A stretch of DNA of 64,000 nucleotides from Phymatolithon calcareum. Its lineage: Eukaryota > Rhodophyta > Florideophyceae > Hapalidiales. Position 1 is the first letter of the stretch. Every line of letters starts with the position of its first letter. The DNA is taken from contig OZ345377.1 of NCBI GenBank assembly GCA_977006965.1, positions 2,261,157-2,325,156 of the forward strand. The letters run 5' to 3'. Under the pieces are notes generated by a model that saw only the letters and a list, made by a program, of their open reading frames with translations, had not been told where the DNA came from and made no database searches. Of this stretch, positions 12,495-23,913 are shown piece by piece. The position numbers and the translations under genes were made by a program.

Positions 12495-12843
12495 AAGTTA
12501 AGCGTAGGGCCTTATGGATGAATGCCTTGAGCATGGCGGAGGTATGCACGGAGTTGGGGGAACCAAACGAGCAGAGAATGTCAATAGTAATAAAGGAAGG
12601 CTGCAAGAAGGACTAGTGCGACGAATGGCTGGCATGACGAATGTGGCACACTGTGCGCCGCTTGGAAGTGCCGACAAGCTCGCTGCTGTGCGATACTCTT
12701 GAACGCTGCCCGATTTTTCCAAACTCTCGAGCTTCCGCACGACTTCGTCTAAATTTTCAATCCTGTTTTGAGCGTTGACATCAGAATGAGCAGTTTGTTC
12801 GAGGCGCGTTACATCTGTGGTTGGAGATTATTCATGGTGTTGA
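12495..12843. other. No gene recognised
   Basis: Two opposed ORFs of 62-80 codons without recognisable motifs. Nothing else is evident. Confidence 0.35.
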
Positions 12844-13290
12844 TTATGGTACTGGTGTGTCACGGACGGTCTGAAGAGAATCCCTGATACCAGCAAGAAT
12901 TTCAACAGGGCTCATCTGGAGAAATTCGTCCACTCTAGAGAGCTGCCGTGACAGGCGATCACGGTTTTCGATGAGGATGCGAAACGACTCATGAGCATTG
13001 CGGATATTGGCAATGCGGTTCGTGATGCTTGTGGCGATGTTTTTCAAATCCGGAAACTCTTTGCCAAGGCGTATGAGGACCTGCTTTCTGTGCTGGTCAT
13101 CAATGGCCGCAAGTCTTAGAAAGAGAAATTCGGCGCCTCTCTCCACGTCAGCACCGCCGTGATTCTTGTGCCGATAAGCGGTCGCGCCATTCAGAGTGCC
13201 ACGAGTCATTGTCCAGGCTTGAGTTTCTTCAAGATGTGCAGCATTGAATACGAGATTCAGGGCCAGACCTGAGCATCGTGCGGCAGAGCT
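12844..13290 (-). CDS. Hypothetical helical protein fragment
   Basis: From ATG at 13209 the ORF is 121 codons. The same frame is open upstream to a stop near 13300, so the true start could be earlier or lie in another exon. The protein is charged and strongly helical in appearance (for example IDDQHRKQVLIRLGKEF and NAHESFRILIENRDRLSRQ), with heptad-like spacing of L, I and F. I do not recognise a family. Even codon composition and the absence of stops favour real or recently real coding sequence. It could also be part of a transposon gag. Confidence 0.4.
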   Translation of the reverse strand, partial: SSAARCSGLALNLVFNAAHLEETQAWTMTRGTLNGATAYRHKNHGGADVERGAEFLFLRLAAIDDQHRKQVLIRLGKEFPDLKNIATSITNRIANIRNAHESFRILIENRDRLSRQLSRVDEFLQMSPVEILAGIRDSLQTVRDTPVP

Positions 13291-14170
13291 GACGGGGGCT
13301 CAGCAGCCGATCGATCGGCGCAAAGATCATGGTTCATGGCGTCGACAAGGGGGCTCGTACTGTTGTCAATAGCTGCGCTCTCGCAGGACATTTTTGTCCT
13401 GGTCGTGCGGAAGGGTATTTGTATTGCAGAGATCAAAGGACGGCAAGCTGAAGAGCTCGTGTCGTTCGTTCGCTGGAGATTTCCTTCCGCAGTTCTTTCG
13501 TTTCATCATAAAATCGCTTGCCTGGACATCATCTCCCTCTGCACGAGATATTCTCTTAGCCTAGCGGGTTGCTCGCGCACGTACCTGTGGGTCACGCACA
13601 GAGGTAAAAACAGCTTCTAAGGCTCTGCGAAACGCGGAAGGAATCACAGTCCCGGATTTCGTTTTCTTCATGTGTGCTGTACCAAGGTATTTTGATCCTG
13701 TCAACTTTCAGCTAGATCGGCAAAATTGCATGCCGCTCTATTCTGGAGCACCATTGCGCGGCTATGGGCATTTTAAATTGCTTCGTGCCTCAAAGCCGCA
13801 GGCAAGATCGAGAATTGTGACAAATTCCGGTCAGAATTTTGCTCAGAGCAAAGTTGATTCAGTCAGCGTACTTACATGATGTAATAATACTCTGTCAACG
13901 TCTCGCGTTTGTTCCGTCTCAGCTAAAAGGTTCGAAATGTTGCGGGGTTGAGCAACTCTTCATAATTTCCTGGTGACTTCATTCCAATGCTGAAACAAGT
14001 CTGTGAAGATTCATTGCGTGCCTCACTGGATATTGGAATTAAATAGCGAGCTGATGTTGCAGCTTTATTAAGCTTTAAACAGTTAAAATGCCCAGGACAA
14101 ACACAGCAGTCCAACACGGCCCAAGTCTTGGAATCAAATTCTCCGTGCAGGAATTCCTCTGCCCGTCAAG
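13291..14170. other. No gene recognised
   Basis: Contains a 94-codon plus-strand ORF (13336-13620) and short minus-strand frames. None shows family motifs, so I do not call a gene. Confidence 0.35.
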
Positions 14171-14347
14171 ATGAAGTATCTCTTTCTTTCATCGATCATT
14201 TTCGGCGCTCTTTGGAACGACGCGACTGGCGACTATCATTTCGTAAGAATTCCTCGCGTTCGGTTTGGCCCGGAAGCCGACTGTCTACTAGTGTATGCCC
14301 GTGCTTTTGTGGAGCAGGACGTGTTCTGGGAATGTGCTAATGACTAA
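14171..14347 (+). CDS. Possible small secreted protein, 58 aa
   Basis: The ORF opens with MKYLFLSSIIFGALWNDATG, which fits a signal peptide with a basic n-region and hydrophobic core, cleaved near A18/G20. The remainder is short, contains two cysteines and ends at TAA. It lies just before another short ORF (14363-14686) in a different frame, so a spliced two-exon gene is possible. There is no homology that I recognise and the length is close to chance. Confidence 0.25.
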   Translation: MKYLFLSSIIFGALWNDATGDYHFVRIPRVRFGPEADCLLVYARAFVEQDVFWECAND

Positions 14348-15232
14348 TTGCAGTAACCGGAAATGAATATATTACAAGCAGAACGACGCCTACCGGACCT
14401 TACTTTCACACCTGACAGACTTCAGTTTTTCACTGTGCCGCAGCATTTGAGACTGTCGATTTCAGTTCGTAACTTTGGAACCAAGCGAATCACCTCCAAG
14501 ACAATCTCCGATCTTCTCATCCGGACACTAATACATGAAGTCGGGGAGAGTGCCGAAGTACGAGTCTGCGTCATCAATTCGGCAAACGTCAATGTCATGA
14601 AGAAGCTCACAATGAGAAAGAAATCCCCGCGAGACACTCTAATGGAAAAGATCATTCGCAGTACGACCGCACGTCTACCACCCTGAGAAGTGCGCCTCGC
14701 ACTGGCTTATCAAGCAGGCGCTGGTACTAAAAAGCTCCATTGCCAATTAGTTCACGTGCGCGCAGTCATGTACAATTCAAAGCCATTCGAAGAACGCATC
14801 ATCTTGTTAACGCGTCTGTACCCCTGCGAAGTGCCTGCTCGAGACAGATGTTTCCCGGAACGGGGAGTTACGAAAGTACGGACCGGCAGGATTCGAAAGC
14901 TTCTGCAGTCGAAGGCGGCTATGTACGCTCCTGAAACTCTCACACAGGCTTGCAGCAACTTCCCGCGAGCGTCGCATGGGATCTTTTCGTGCAGTGATTC
15001 CGTCGGGCATATCCACACGAAATGCTTGCTCGGTTGTTGAGCGTTTCTTCCCACTACTCGGTTGCCACCGCCTACGGCGTCGAAATGAAACTGTAGAGAC
15101 CCGATCGGCTGGGCCCCATGGCTGTTGCTCTTTGAGGCGACAAGGAAAAGTTTGGGATACGGCTTTGCGCCCCTCTATTGGAATTGTTGAGTCCCGATGA
15201 AATTTTCCCATTTCCTAATGTCTACAAGCAGA
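14348..15232. other. Unassigned ORF region
   Basis: Two consecutive plus-strand ORFs (14363-14686, 107 codons, and 14690-15040, 116 codons) are overlapped by minus-strand ORFs of similar length. The first is K/R-rich and helical. I see no motif that decides strand or function. Confidence 0.3.
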
Positions 15233-16708
15233 TTATGACGCGCAAGAGGCCTGGACTCGAGCTGGGCTATGTAGGGGAGGAGGTTCAAAGCGGTTAATGA
15301 TAAAACCCGCAAAGCCAGATCTCGTCACCGTCAAAGCAGTTTCCCGTGCATTACTCTCACATTCTCCGAAAAGATCACATCCCACTTTCATTTCTTCCGC
15401 TAATACAATCTCAAACAGAAATAGTCTGTCCAACCCCGGCATTGTACGTAACAACAGCAATTTTCTGAAGTGTCTGCGGCTGAATTTATTGTTGTTGAGG
15501 AAATAGAGATGGGGATACTGGCCATGGATGCGAAACGGCTGAGGGACGCCGATTCCGATAAAACCACATTCATCCAATTTAACATGGACAACCGTACGTG
15601 CCACCTCAATTCCTTCACCGCTGGATGCCCGTCCAATGATTGTGAACTGCACGGCAGTATTCTCCAGCTTTTCTTCAGTGGGTCCATTCAACCCCCAAGT
15701 AAAAAAGTGAGGTTGCTTCAAAACAAATTCCGTCCCCCCGCCAGTATTTCCACAACAACGCACATGAGAATTGATTCGCTCATTATTAGCAGCGCATCCC
15801 AGTACCGCAAATTGAAATGCTCCTTGAAAGCCGCCCCATAAGACCCCGGCATTCCATGCCCCAATGCCCATGTCCACCAGATGAGATGTTCGCTGCACGG
15901 CAAACATCTCAGAAACGTTCATACGAACAATAGGATTATCCAGACCCGCACGCGGATCTCGCCCCATGCCAAAGCCGAGCTTCGGTTTGTAAGACACGAC
16001 AGTCCCTCCCAGTTGCGCCCAATATTTCTCATTCATCTTCTTCTCCAGTTCTATAGTTTTCCTAGCACAGAATACTCTCTTCCACACGGTATCGAGTGTC
16101 CCAGTGTTGTCGCTATATCCGCATGGACCCGAAATAGTCTCGGCGAAAATGTCCATGGCCATTTCCGGGACCGTGGCACCTTTTTTAGCAGCCGCCGGGC
16201 ACAATTGCTCCGACACCATGACATAACGCCCGATATCACTATGGATATGATCGCAACCGAAGGTTGGCACGACAAGACGTCCCTTCTCCAAGGCGATGTC
16301 ATGCAACGCTAGCGCGGTGCCGAGAATGTGAGCTGACTCGACGGTAATGTCGACGTAATGGGTACCGGCGGCTACGGCTGCTGTGACAACGAGTTTTCCC
16401 AGTGGCACGAATGGACTCGCGCAATTTATGAAGACAAGGGCGCGTGAGACTGTCCGCTGCAAACCTTCCACCGGCCCGAGCGCATCGGCTGTTAATATTG
16501 CCGGTGCGCTGTGGATTGTCACGTACTTCTTCGGTATGTCGCGGATGCGATTGTGCAGCTTGAGGACATTGCCATCAGATATAGACCAGCGTGGAGTCAG
16601 ATTGGAGTGGAAAAGGTACTCGGTTGCTTGTTTTCCTGCGAAACCTGTCGCGCCGTACACTCTTTTATAACTATAACGATACACTGTGGGAAAGCCATTC
16701 TGCTTCAT
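15233..16708 (-). CDS. Saccharopine dehydrogenase-like oxidoreductase
   Basis: An uninterrupted 491-codon frame ending at TAA. Near the N-terminus is VYGATGFAGKQATEYL, the Rossmann dinucleotide-binding G-x-x-G-x-x-G-type loop. It is followed by FINCASPFVPLGKLVV, GTHYVDITVE and IVP-type FGCDHIHSDIG. These are the order and spacing of the SCCPDH / trans-acting enoyl reductase family. About 90 residues before the end, GPTEEKLEN is another family block. Substitutions at usually conserved sites (DITVE for DITGE, CDHIHSD for FDSIPSD) and a C-terminal stretch of about 100 residues that I cannot align suggest divergence or early decay. The usual length is about 400-430 residues. Family members are NAD(P)H-linked oxidoreductases. 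The substrate here is unknown. The start overlaps the end of the kinase fragment upstream by 38 nt. Confidence 0.72.
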   Translation of the reverse strand: MKQNGFPTVYRYSYKRVYGATGFAGKQATEYLFHSNLTPRWSISDGNVLKLHNRIRDIPKKYVTIHSAPAILTADALGPVEGLQRTVSRALVFINCASPFVPLGKLVVTAAVAAGTHYVDITVESAHILGTALALHDIALEKGRLVVPTFGCDHIHSDIGRYVMVSEQLCPAAAKKGATVPEMAMDIFAETISGPCGYSDNTGTLDTVWKRVFCARKTIELEKKMNEKYWAQLGGTVVSYKPKLGFGMGRDPRAGLDNPIVRMNVSEMFAVQRTSHLVDMGIGAWNAGVLWGGFQGAFQFAVLGCAANNERINSHVRCCGNTGGGTEFVLKQPHFFTWGLNGPTEEKLENTAVQFTIIGRASSGEGIEVARTVVHVKLDECGFIGIGVPQPFRIHGQYPHLYFLNNNKFSRRHFRKLLLLRTMPGLDRLFLFEIVLAEEMKVGCDLFGECESNARETALTVTRSGFAGFIINRFEPPPLHSPARVQASCAS

Positions 16709-17290
16709 TCCTCCAATTCTCTGGCACTCTTAGTCTCAACACGAAAGCGTTTGCTATTCCTCGCAGAAGCACGGACACAAGCCGGACCATAATAATCTCG
16801 TCATTCACCTCATACGGCCTGTACGTCGCCTCAAGATACTCCAAAAGTTCGTGAATATTCATCCGCAAGGTGTCTTCCTCCGTGCCGCGGTCGTTCCAGA
16901 ACGCATATGCTCGTCAAATCATCTCCTTGTTCATGTGATTTGAATATGGTCTCATCTGTCATCAAACGCACGATCTGCTCCCGATTATCCCGATAAACCG
17001 TCAGTAACACCTTCGCGTAGATGATTCTGTCACAGAATAACATTTGATTAAATGGCCCATAATCGATCAACCTCAGACGGCCATCGGACTCTAACAGAGT
17101 GATACCCTGAAGACAGTGAAAGGAGAAAATCAAAAATTGCTGTCCGACATTGCATTTCGCATTGGCACGAGTCGCCATAAGGCAAACAAATTACGTAGAG
17201 GATGAGAATAGAAATTAAAGGCACAATCGAAAAATATTTCATTATCCCCGTCGTACAGTTTTTCTCTTCGACAAAGCGCGTTTGTCGTTG
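16671..17290 (-). pseudogene. ABC1/ADCK (UbiB-like) kinase, C-terminal part, broken
   Basis: One frame (17106 down to about 16910) reads LLESDGRLRLIDYGPFNQML then YAKVLLTVYRDNREQIVRLM, matching the DYG-containing lobe of the atypical ABC1 kinases. After a frameshift near 16910 the next frame gives MNIHELLEYLEA and VSVLLRGIANAFVLRLRVPE, the family C-terminus. A well-formed acceptor (pyrimidine tract, TTCAG) at 17107-17112 and a donor GTAATT at 17194 suggest an 88-bp intron. The preceding exon end is a degenerate form of the 'F..DPHPGN' region. ABC1 kinases support coenzyme Q metabolism in mitochondria or plastids. The reading frame ends at a UAG followed two codons later by UAA. The rest of the gene is missing. 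Confidence 0.7.
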
Positions 17291-18446
17291 TGTCTCTTCT
17301 TCTTGGCGGAAGAAACTCATCCAGAAATTCACCGTATATTCAATGTTTCCGACTCTTCATGCAGTCTTGAAAATCCAAGAAGTGATCTAGCGTCGTACTC
17401 TGAGCTTGGCCCTGTTTTATCTATTTATGATGTCATGCTTCGTGCTCTGAGTTTGGACTTGAATTTTGCACCACCAGCCGAGAGATGCTGTATTCGCCGT
17501 TCATTTATCCGTATTGGAAAAATTATCCCCAGCACAATTTCCGGCTGTCTGTTTTGGTCGGCAAGTTTTATTCTTGAAGGCTGATCGATTCATTCCACAA
17601 GGCACAACCAATGGTATGGGGAAGAAATATTTCCGGACATCCGAGGATCTGGATATCAATATATTATCTATCGATCGATGAACCAAATCAGGAACTGCTA
17701 TACATCCATACGAGGGAGCGAATAACTGCGCGTTTGTTCCGTCGCAATACTAGCTGGAATTGATGAGTTTTTCTGTAACACCCTGTGACTGTGAGGCCTT
17801 AGCTTCGTAGGCCGCTTGTCTTGTTGAGACCAATTTGGGCGTGGATGGTTTTATCCGATGTATGAGAGAAGTCGTTGTCCATGCAGACGTCCCGAGGTTT
17901 GTCGACAAGTACCAAATTTCGCGGTTCGTGATGTAGAGCCTATACTGTTTCCTAGTGGGGGTACGGGGGATGAAATTGTAATTCTTTGCCGTCCGTACGG
18001 GCATGCATGCGAATACAGCCTGTACTAGATAGTTAATATCAGCGCCAGTCCCCCCAAAGTAAAAATTCACTAATTTCTTGTGTCGACAGTCCCCCGACCT
18101 GCCAAATTTCGCGGAACGTAATAATGTTTTTCCTGACAGAAGAATATGTCTTTAGAGTGTAATTAGAGGATAGCTTTGTGTCTGAGCGTCTATTAGTGAA
18201 ACAGCTTTAGATCGTCGTCCATCACTTCGAGAGCAAGAACTGTAGTTAACTAGATTTCCTATTGGAGAGAACATTGTTTTCCCAGGGTGGACTGCTTTCA
18301 CGCTCGCACACTCGCGCTTTCCCACTGTTACGCTTACATTCAATTCAATCTCCCGCTCTCTCGAGGATATGGAGGCTAATGATGTATGATATCTGGGGGA
18401 AGCTAATTTAGTTCAGCCTGGCCAACAACACATTCGACAGTGTACA
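17291..18446. other. No gene; short repeat motif
   Basis: There is no convincing coding frame. The block CAGTCCCCCCAAAGT at 18046-18060 recurs exactly at 59167-59181. A shorter block (CCAAATTTCGCGG) occurs twice, near 17910 and 18105. These look like remnants of an unclassified dispersed repeat. Confidence 0.45.
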
Positions 18447-18950
18447 GCAACCGGTTCGTTTATTTTTTCGCGTCCGACGACATGCGGGTTTAGATTGCGT
18501 AGAAATCATTCCGTCAGAATCTCAAGCGATGCGGGCATGAGCAAACAACAACAGCAGAGTCAGTCCATTTATGGAGCTGTGCTCCGCAGACGAAGTGCAT
18601 GAAGTTGGAAATGTACTTCTCCTTGCGCCGGAGGAGATTGGACTGCCAGAGTTGAGCTGGATGCTGAATCGGTTGAGTCAAGCAGGAAATCTGAACCGCA
18701 TTGTCATTGACGAGGCAGACATACCACGTTTCGCATGTGAATAGCGGGAGTGCATGGTGCGACTGCAGACAGTAGGAGTCGTGGGATAGAAAGGACAGCG
18801 GGTACTGTTAACGGCGACTGCCTGTGCGCATTGGAAAGTTATTCGATGTGGCCCTTCTCAACCGAATATTGTACATAATTTTCCGGATCTTGAAGACAGG
18901 AAGATAGATACACTAGAGAAGCGAATTGTAAGCAGGGAAATGTGCTGATG
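18447..18950 (+). pseudogene. RecQ-like helicase relic (motifs II and III)
   Basis: From 18589 one frame reads GNVLLLAPEEIGLPELSWML then LNRIVIDEAD (Walker B / motif II) and, 50 residues on, KGQRVLLTAT (motif III). This is the order found in RecQ helicases, including those of telomere-linked elements. The frame is interrupted only by two UAG codons (18742-18744 and 18787-18789) before a UGA near 18948. The stretch 18447-18580 before it is a diverged copy of the zinc-finger DNA at 19708-19848. Neither motif I nor lobe 2 was found. Non-functional under the standard code. Confidence 0.65.
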
Positions 18951-19707
18951 TTCGAGAGCAAAAGAGAGCAAGAAAAGCGACAGAGTTTGCTGATTCGCTG
19001 ATGAACGACAATATGAAAGATCATGCGGGTATGTACAAATCTTTGGAGTGGGTACACAAAAAATTTAAGCTGAATAACATTGAAATTTGATACAATGGAA
19101 TGCAGAAAAAATGAGACAAATTGTTTTCGTTTGAAGGCAAGTGATAAAGAAGAGGATAAAGGTTTGAATGAGGAGGAGAGTGGGCGAATAGGGAATGGGA
19201 GTATAACCAGTATTAAGAGTGTAAGAAGTAGGAACAGAGAAGGGTGCATGATAGTAGAGTGTATGATATTTGGAATCTACACCTGAGATCTGAGATCTCT
19301 GACATAATTTCCAGATTTTTTGACTGCAAATATCAGAGGCATACTAAATAATATTTAAATTCACTAGTATTATCTAATTTTTTCCGTCACCATAATATCC
19401 ACTCTCAAATTTTGCCTGTTGAGAGTATTGGGCATTGGTTACCGCAAGGCCGTATGCCCTTACAGTACCGGCGGCGTCCTATATTTGCCCTAGCCTGTTT
19501 TACACGTTTTGCTACGATTCGGGGCAGAAAATATAGTTGAGATATCGGTAGCCAATCAACTTGCACAGTTTGTTATACGCACTCTCGGTCACACGCTCGC
19601 ACACCACCGTTTTACTTTCTTCGTGTCCTCCACATGGAGGGGGACCATACAGCGTAACTGCGTTAATACGATCTGGCGCAACTGGACCAGAACCATATTA
19701 CTCCATG
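18951..19707. other. No gene recognised
   Basis: AT-rich, with short ORFs on both strands and no motif. It separates the helicase relic from a second copy of its upstream domain, so it may be part of the same decayed element. Confidence 0.4.
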
Positions 19708-20107
19708 TGTAGCAACGGCATCGTTCATTTGCTCGAGGCCGACGACATGCGAGTTTGAGATTGCGTGCACGAAGAAATCGTTCTTAGAGCATCTCAAGCG
19801 ATGCGGACATGAGCTCACAACCGCAGAATCGGTCCATTTTTGCAACTGGGGTCTGCGGTCTTCGGCTGTATTTAGTATGCCTCACCCAAATCGTGAAGCG
19901 TACCGTCAAGGCGGTGGAAGTCAAGGAGAGATTCGTCCGATTGACGGCTTGCCTATCATCATGGCTTTCAAATGTCCGCGCTGTGATGTTCTCGCGGAGT
20001 CTGAAATTGTTCGCGCAGAAAGGAAGCTCACAGCCCATCAATTTTCAAAGGACAATACATGCTTAGACTCGGAGCGGTGTTACTGTTTCCCGCCAATGTG
20101 CAGATGA
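19708..20107 (+). pseudogene. Zinc-finger domain of a RecQ-type element
   Basis: One frame runs open from about 19735 to a TGA at 20107. It carries a first finger-like block (TCEFEIACTKKSFLEHLKRC followed by GH), a linker, and RPIDGLPIIMAF followed by KCPRCDVLAESE with a distal H and C. A cysteine/histidine block followed by 'P(I)xGLP...F.C..C' is the layout of the N-terminal domain I associate with telomere-linked RecQ-like helicases. A related, more decayed block lies at 60720-61500 near the telomere. No helicase motifs follow directly. Confidence 0.55.
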
Positions 20108-20482
20108 TCAGTAGCAATGTTTCAAACATTTGAATTCAGAACGATGCAGCTCAGAAGAACAAATACGGGAAGGCGAGAGGGCAAATCTTGAAAAGAGTAA
20201 AGAATACAACTATCCGCGGTAGATATTATATGGATAGTTTAACTAATTTTGTATCTCACGGAAGAGAGGTACATGTAAATGGGAATGGTTCATGAGTAAT
20301 AAGATTGGTAAAACGTCGACATTTTCAAGTTGACGAAATCAATGTTCTGATGACTCAGAGATTAAGCTTTCGTGTTAGGCATATTGACCATATGTTTTCG
20401 TGCACTGGGTTGGAGTAGAATAGACTTTATTGAACAAATTTCTTCTTCCATGAGTGTGTGTTCTTGATCAGTTAGTGTGAGT

Positions 20483-20554
20483 GGGATCCCAGATCGAGCA
20501 CTAGAAGTACGAAAAATTTTGCAAAGGTAAAAGATGCGCGGGATCTGGGATCCC
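20483..20554. repeat. Stem-loop, 13-bp perfect stem
   Basis: GGGATCCCAGATC (20483-20495) is the exact reverse complement of GATCTGGGATCCC (20542-20554), with a 46-nt loop. It lies in AT-rich non-coding DNA. It may be an end of a small foldback element or a chance dyad. Confidence 0.5.
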
Positions 20555-20811
20555 GCACATCTTTCCTATTTTTTCCTATCTTCTTTTATAGTAACAGCGT
20601 GGCGAGCCTTATTGTTCGGAACATTGTTTCAAAATCGAGATACTATCATCCTCTGATTTTCGCGAAAATTAATTCACCTAAAAATATGGAGTGTGTTTTC
20701 AATGTCTGTTGCGAGAAATTAACCGTCAGTCTACGTCTTCAGCGATGAGCCCGTGCGAGACGTTACTGATTATCAACCACGACTTTGGGATGTTATCGCG
20801 TGGGAGGATTT

Positions 20812-21070
20812 GTTGACGCCGGAAGGTGCAATTAACGCGGGGAAAATAATTGATAACAACTTGCCCTTCATTCCCTGGCCAGTCGGGAATAAAGGTCTTT
20901 TATACTGATCTGCCTGTCTTCTTCTATTACTAGCTTATTGACCCTATCAGGATATCAAAAGTCTTCCGGTATGAGAAGGCCAAGAGTATCCTATCATGCT
21001 GAACATTTCTGACAACGTCTTTTCGACTAAATTCTGTGAAGATCGTTCCACTCTGTTCCCGACACTGCTG
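20812..21070 (+). repeat. Dispersed repeat, second copy at 44600-44830
   Basis: Shared blocks include GCGGGGAAAATA, TCGGGAATAAAGGTCTTT, GATCTGCC and ATCACTAGCTTAT-like and TATGAGAAG runs in the same order and orientation as at 44600-44830. One frame reads NLPFIPWPVGNKGLLY and could be part of the helicase element just upstream, but no helicase motif is secure. Both copies are full of stops. Confidence 0.5.
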
Positions 21071-23209
21071 CAAGACGTGAAGCTCGTTGTTCTTCAGTTT
21101 CCACAACTAGACGCGGTGCTAGTCCGAGTCCGTGCAGAAATAAGCGCGCGGGTGGTGGTGTCAAGCGTGCAGCGGTCCTTTAAAAAGCAGCAGCGTTAGT
21201 GGAAAGTGCTGCGCGGTCGCTCTACCATCCACGCCTACGGCACGCTGCTGAAGTGCTTTTTTACGCATGACCTCGCGTTTCCTTCCGCCGACCTGGCCCC
21301 ATATTAAATAGCTCACATTTGTACTGGAGTACTACACGAAGAACAGCCCCGTAAAACTGATCACGGGGGACATAACGACAATTTAATGATTCCTTGGGCG
21401 CTACCTCATCATTTTCCAGACCTCGAAATAATAAATACCGTTCAAGTTCCACTCGGATGATGAATTATGACATAGCTTCTTCTGCAGTATCTACAGTGTA
21501 GACGTCGACCGGCAAGAGTCAGACATGTTGAATGGCTGGCGCAGTGTTGTGCTGCTTTGCCGGTAGTTGTAAAACAAGCAGGTGTTTATCGGAAAAAGAA
21601 AGATGGTGACGAATTTGTCTTTGAAGGAATTGAGGACCACTTCGTTTCAAGAAAGGGAACATGAACTACTTAAACTATAGAAAAAGGAGAGAATTGGGGA
21701 TTAAGGAGTGGATATGAAGAACACTGATTTCTCTCGATGCGACATGAAGCAACAGGTATCGGTTGGGACGGTATCACAATCGGGATGTCGCGCTCAGTGC
21801 AAAGAACAGACATATTGCGCTGGCAAATCTTGCAGAGCACGAATTGTGGCTTCGTATAACAATAGACCTTGCGTACGTCAGACAACATCGATCATATAGA
21901 GTACAGAGAAGTCCGCATTGATTAAGGACACCAATGGGCGAAGGCATGGACTTCCCGACAACGGATGTTCGAGTAATTCTCGAGACGGCCGCGGAACTGC
22001 ATACGAGCACATCTGTGTAGTACGCACAGTGCCTGTAGAATAACGAGAACAAGAACTCGCAATTCGTTGAAATTTTCGATCGCAGGACGAACCCTTGACT
22101 GTGTCCTCAGTTGATAAACATCGGATCGCGATGTCTGCAAACAGTAGAATATCGTTTACTACATACAGCAATCAATTATTTAATTACTAGGAGATCACCC
22201 AATCGCTTACTGTGGATTAATTTGTTGACTCACAAATGCTATTGTTTTTACAGAGAAACGGCTTCTCATGCTGCGGCAACTTCACTTAGATCGAACAGCT
22301 ACGATAAAGCAATTTAAATGTTAGTGAAAACACATTACTACTCGGGTGCGATTTGAAACTAGATCATATCTATTCTACTTATAGCACTAGCTGTCTAGAA
22401 ATGGAGATGAAGCCAGATCGTCAATGTACGAAATGCTATGACTGTTTCAGGGAGCTTGAACGCCTGGCCAGCTCTTCTGGTCTATCGTAAAACATGCAAA
22501 TGCGCTAACGCTTCCTTGCAAAAGCGGTCACATTCAGTTCAAATTCTAGGGGATGCGAGAAATGGGAAATTCTCTGAACGATCTACGAAATGTTATAAAA
22601 TTCTAATTTTTTAATCTACTTTGGAAGAATTGATTTTATTGATTTTGCTAGTAGCTACACGCTTATGAAAAAATATAACTGTAGCAGGTAGAGCGTCGTG
22701 TACGCGTGGTAGCGAGCGCCTTTGTCGAAAGGCTTTCTATGAGGATAGTGAGCGCGCGCGCAGATGGCGAGTGTAAAGGGTACAGAAACCCCCAGACAGT
22801 TGTCCGATTGTTCTGTATGGTCACCTTCTTTTATTGTTGACTGAGAGCCTCGAGATTATAATGGTGAATGTGGAAGAATGTGATTGGACATTATAGTGAC
22901 TAATTATGGATGAGGAGATGCAGTGCTACACGTGTAGGCAGTACGATACTTCATGGTTTTTAATCAATTTTGGAAGAAATGATAAAAGTTTTGCACTCTT
23001 TTCTCCACGGCGTAAGTTCATTTTCGATGAAGCGGTAACCGCCTGTGGAAGCGGTTCGCGCTTCAAGTAGTCAACTTTGAAAAACGGTAAAGCCCCGATA
23101 AAAAGGGACTCGCTAATGTCGCTCAGCGGCAATATGAAACACACAGTGTCAACCACCTCAGCACACTGTGTCTACAATGTGTCCAGCACTGTGCTGTACC
23201 TTTGCCCCA
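21071..23209. other. No gene recognised
   Basis: ORFs of 60-100 codons occur on both strands. One minus-strand frame at 21878-22171 contains DILLFAD, faintly LINE-RT-like, but the flanks do not support it. A GCGCGCGCGC run lies near 22752. Confidence 0.35.
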
Positions 23210-23913
23210 CCGGTAAAATGGAAAGAAATATAATATCCCCGAGATTGCACGCTCCGTCGTTCACTTCATAATCATCCAGCAGTCCTGTTCTCCAATGATG
23301 ATACTCCTCATATGCTGCCTGTGCGAACGTGCTTTAGAAAATGTGAGGCTGGAAGCAACGGTCTGCATACCTGCTGTGTTTGACAAATCTTCGACACCCC
23401 TGCTGGGCGTAGCTATGTCGTGTAGATTGGTGAAAGCAGGCCCTCCACATAGTAGTTTCGTATCTGTGCGGGTCCTTTATTGGTGTAAAGGTGTACCGAG
23501 GAGGTCGCAAGCGTCCTCTTTGAAAGAAGTCTCTGTGTGGTGGTGTTGGTTTTCCTTTCGGTGAGAGGAGGTGCATTATAAGAGCTTAAAAGGGTAATCT
23601 CTTGAAATTGTTCCATGATGGTAGCACACGGTCTTTACAATATTGATATTTATCTTTCCGATGGTACAGAATAATCCAGTTACATAGCGACGCATATACA
23701 TTCTCAGCAGTAATCTCTGCACACGTCCAAGTTTGGCTATGACAATAACAAGGGGGCGTGCTGAGCGTACGAGGCTCCTCTCAGTGAGCGCATTGTGGTG
23801 CAGAGAAGTTAATCGAAAGCAAAACTAAGTCTTCACATGAACCCATTGCATATATTACTATAAGTTATGCCCTACACATTACGTTCGACCTGCAGGAGAC
23901 TCTGAGCAACTTT

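Noticed and set aside
21878-22171. Minus-strand frame with DILLFAD, like a LINE RT catalytic block
   Set aside because: The flanking residues do not match other RT blocks in any frame. Seven residues can match by chance.
22752-22761. GCGCGCGCGC run as possible regulatory site
   Set aside because: Short simple sequence with no nearby gene.
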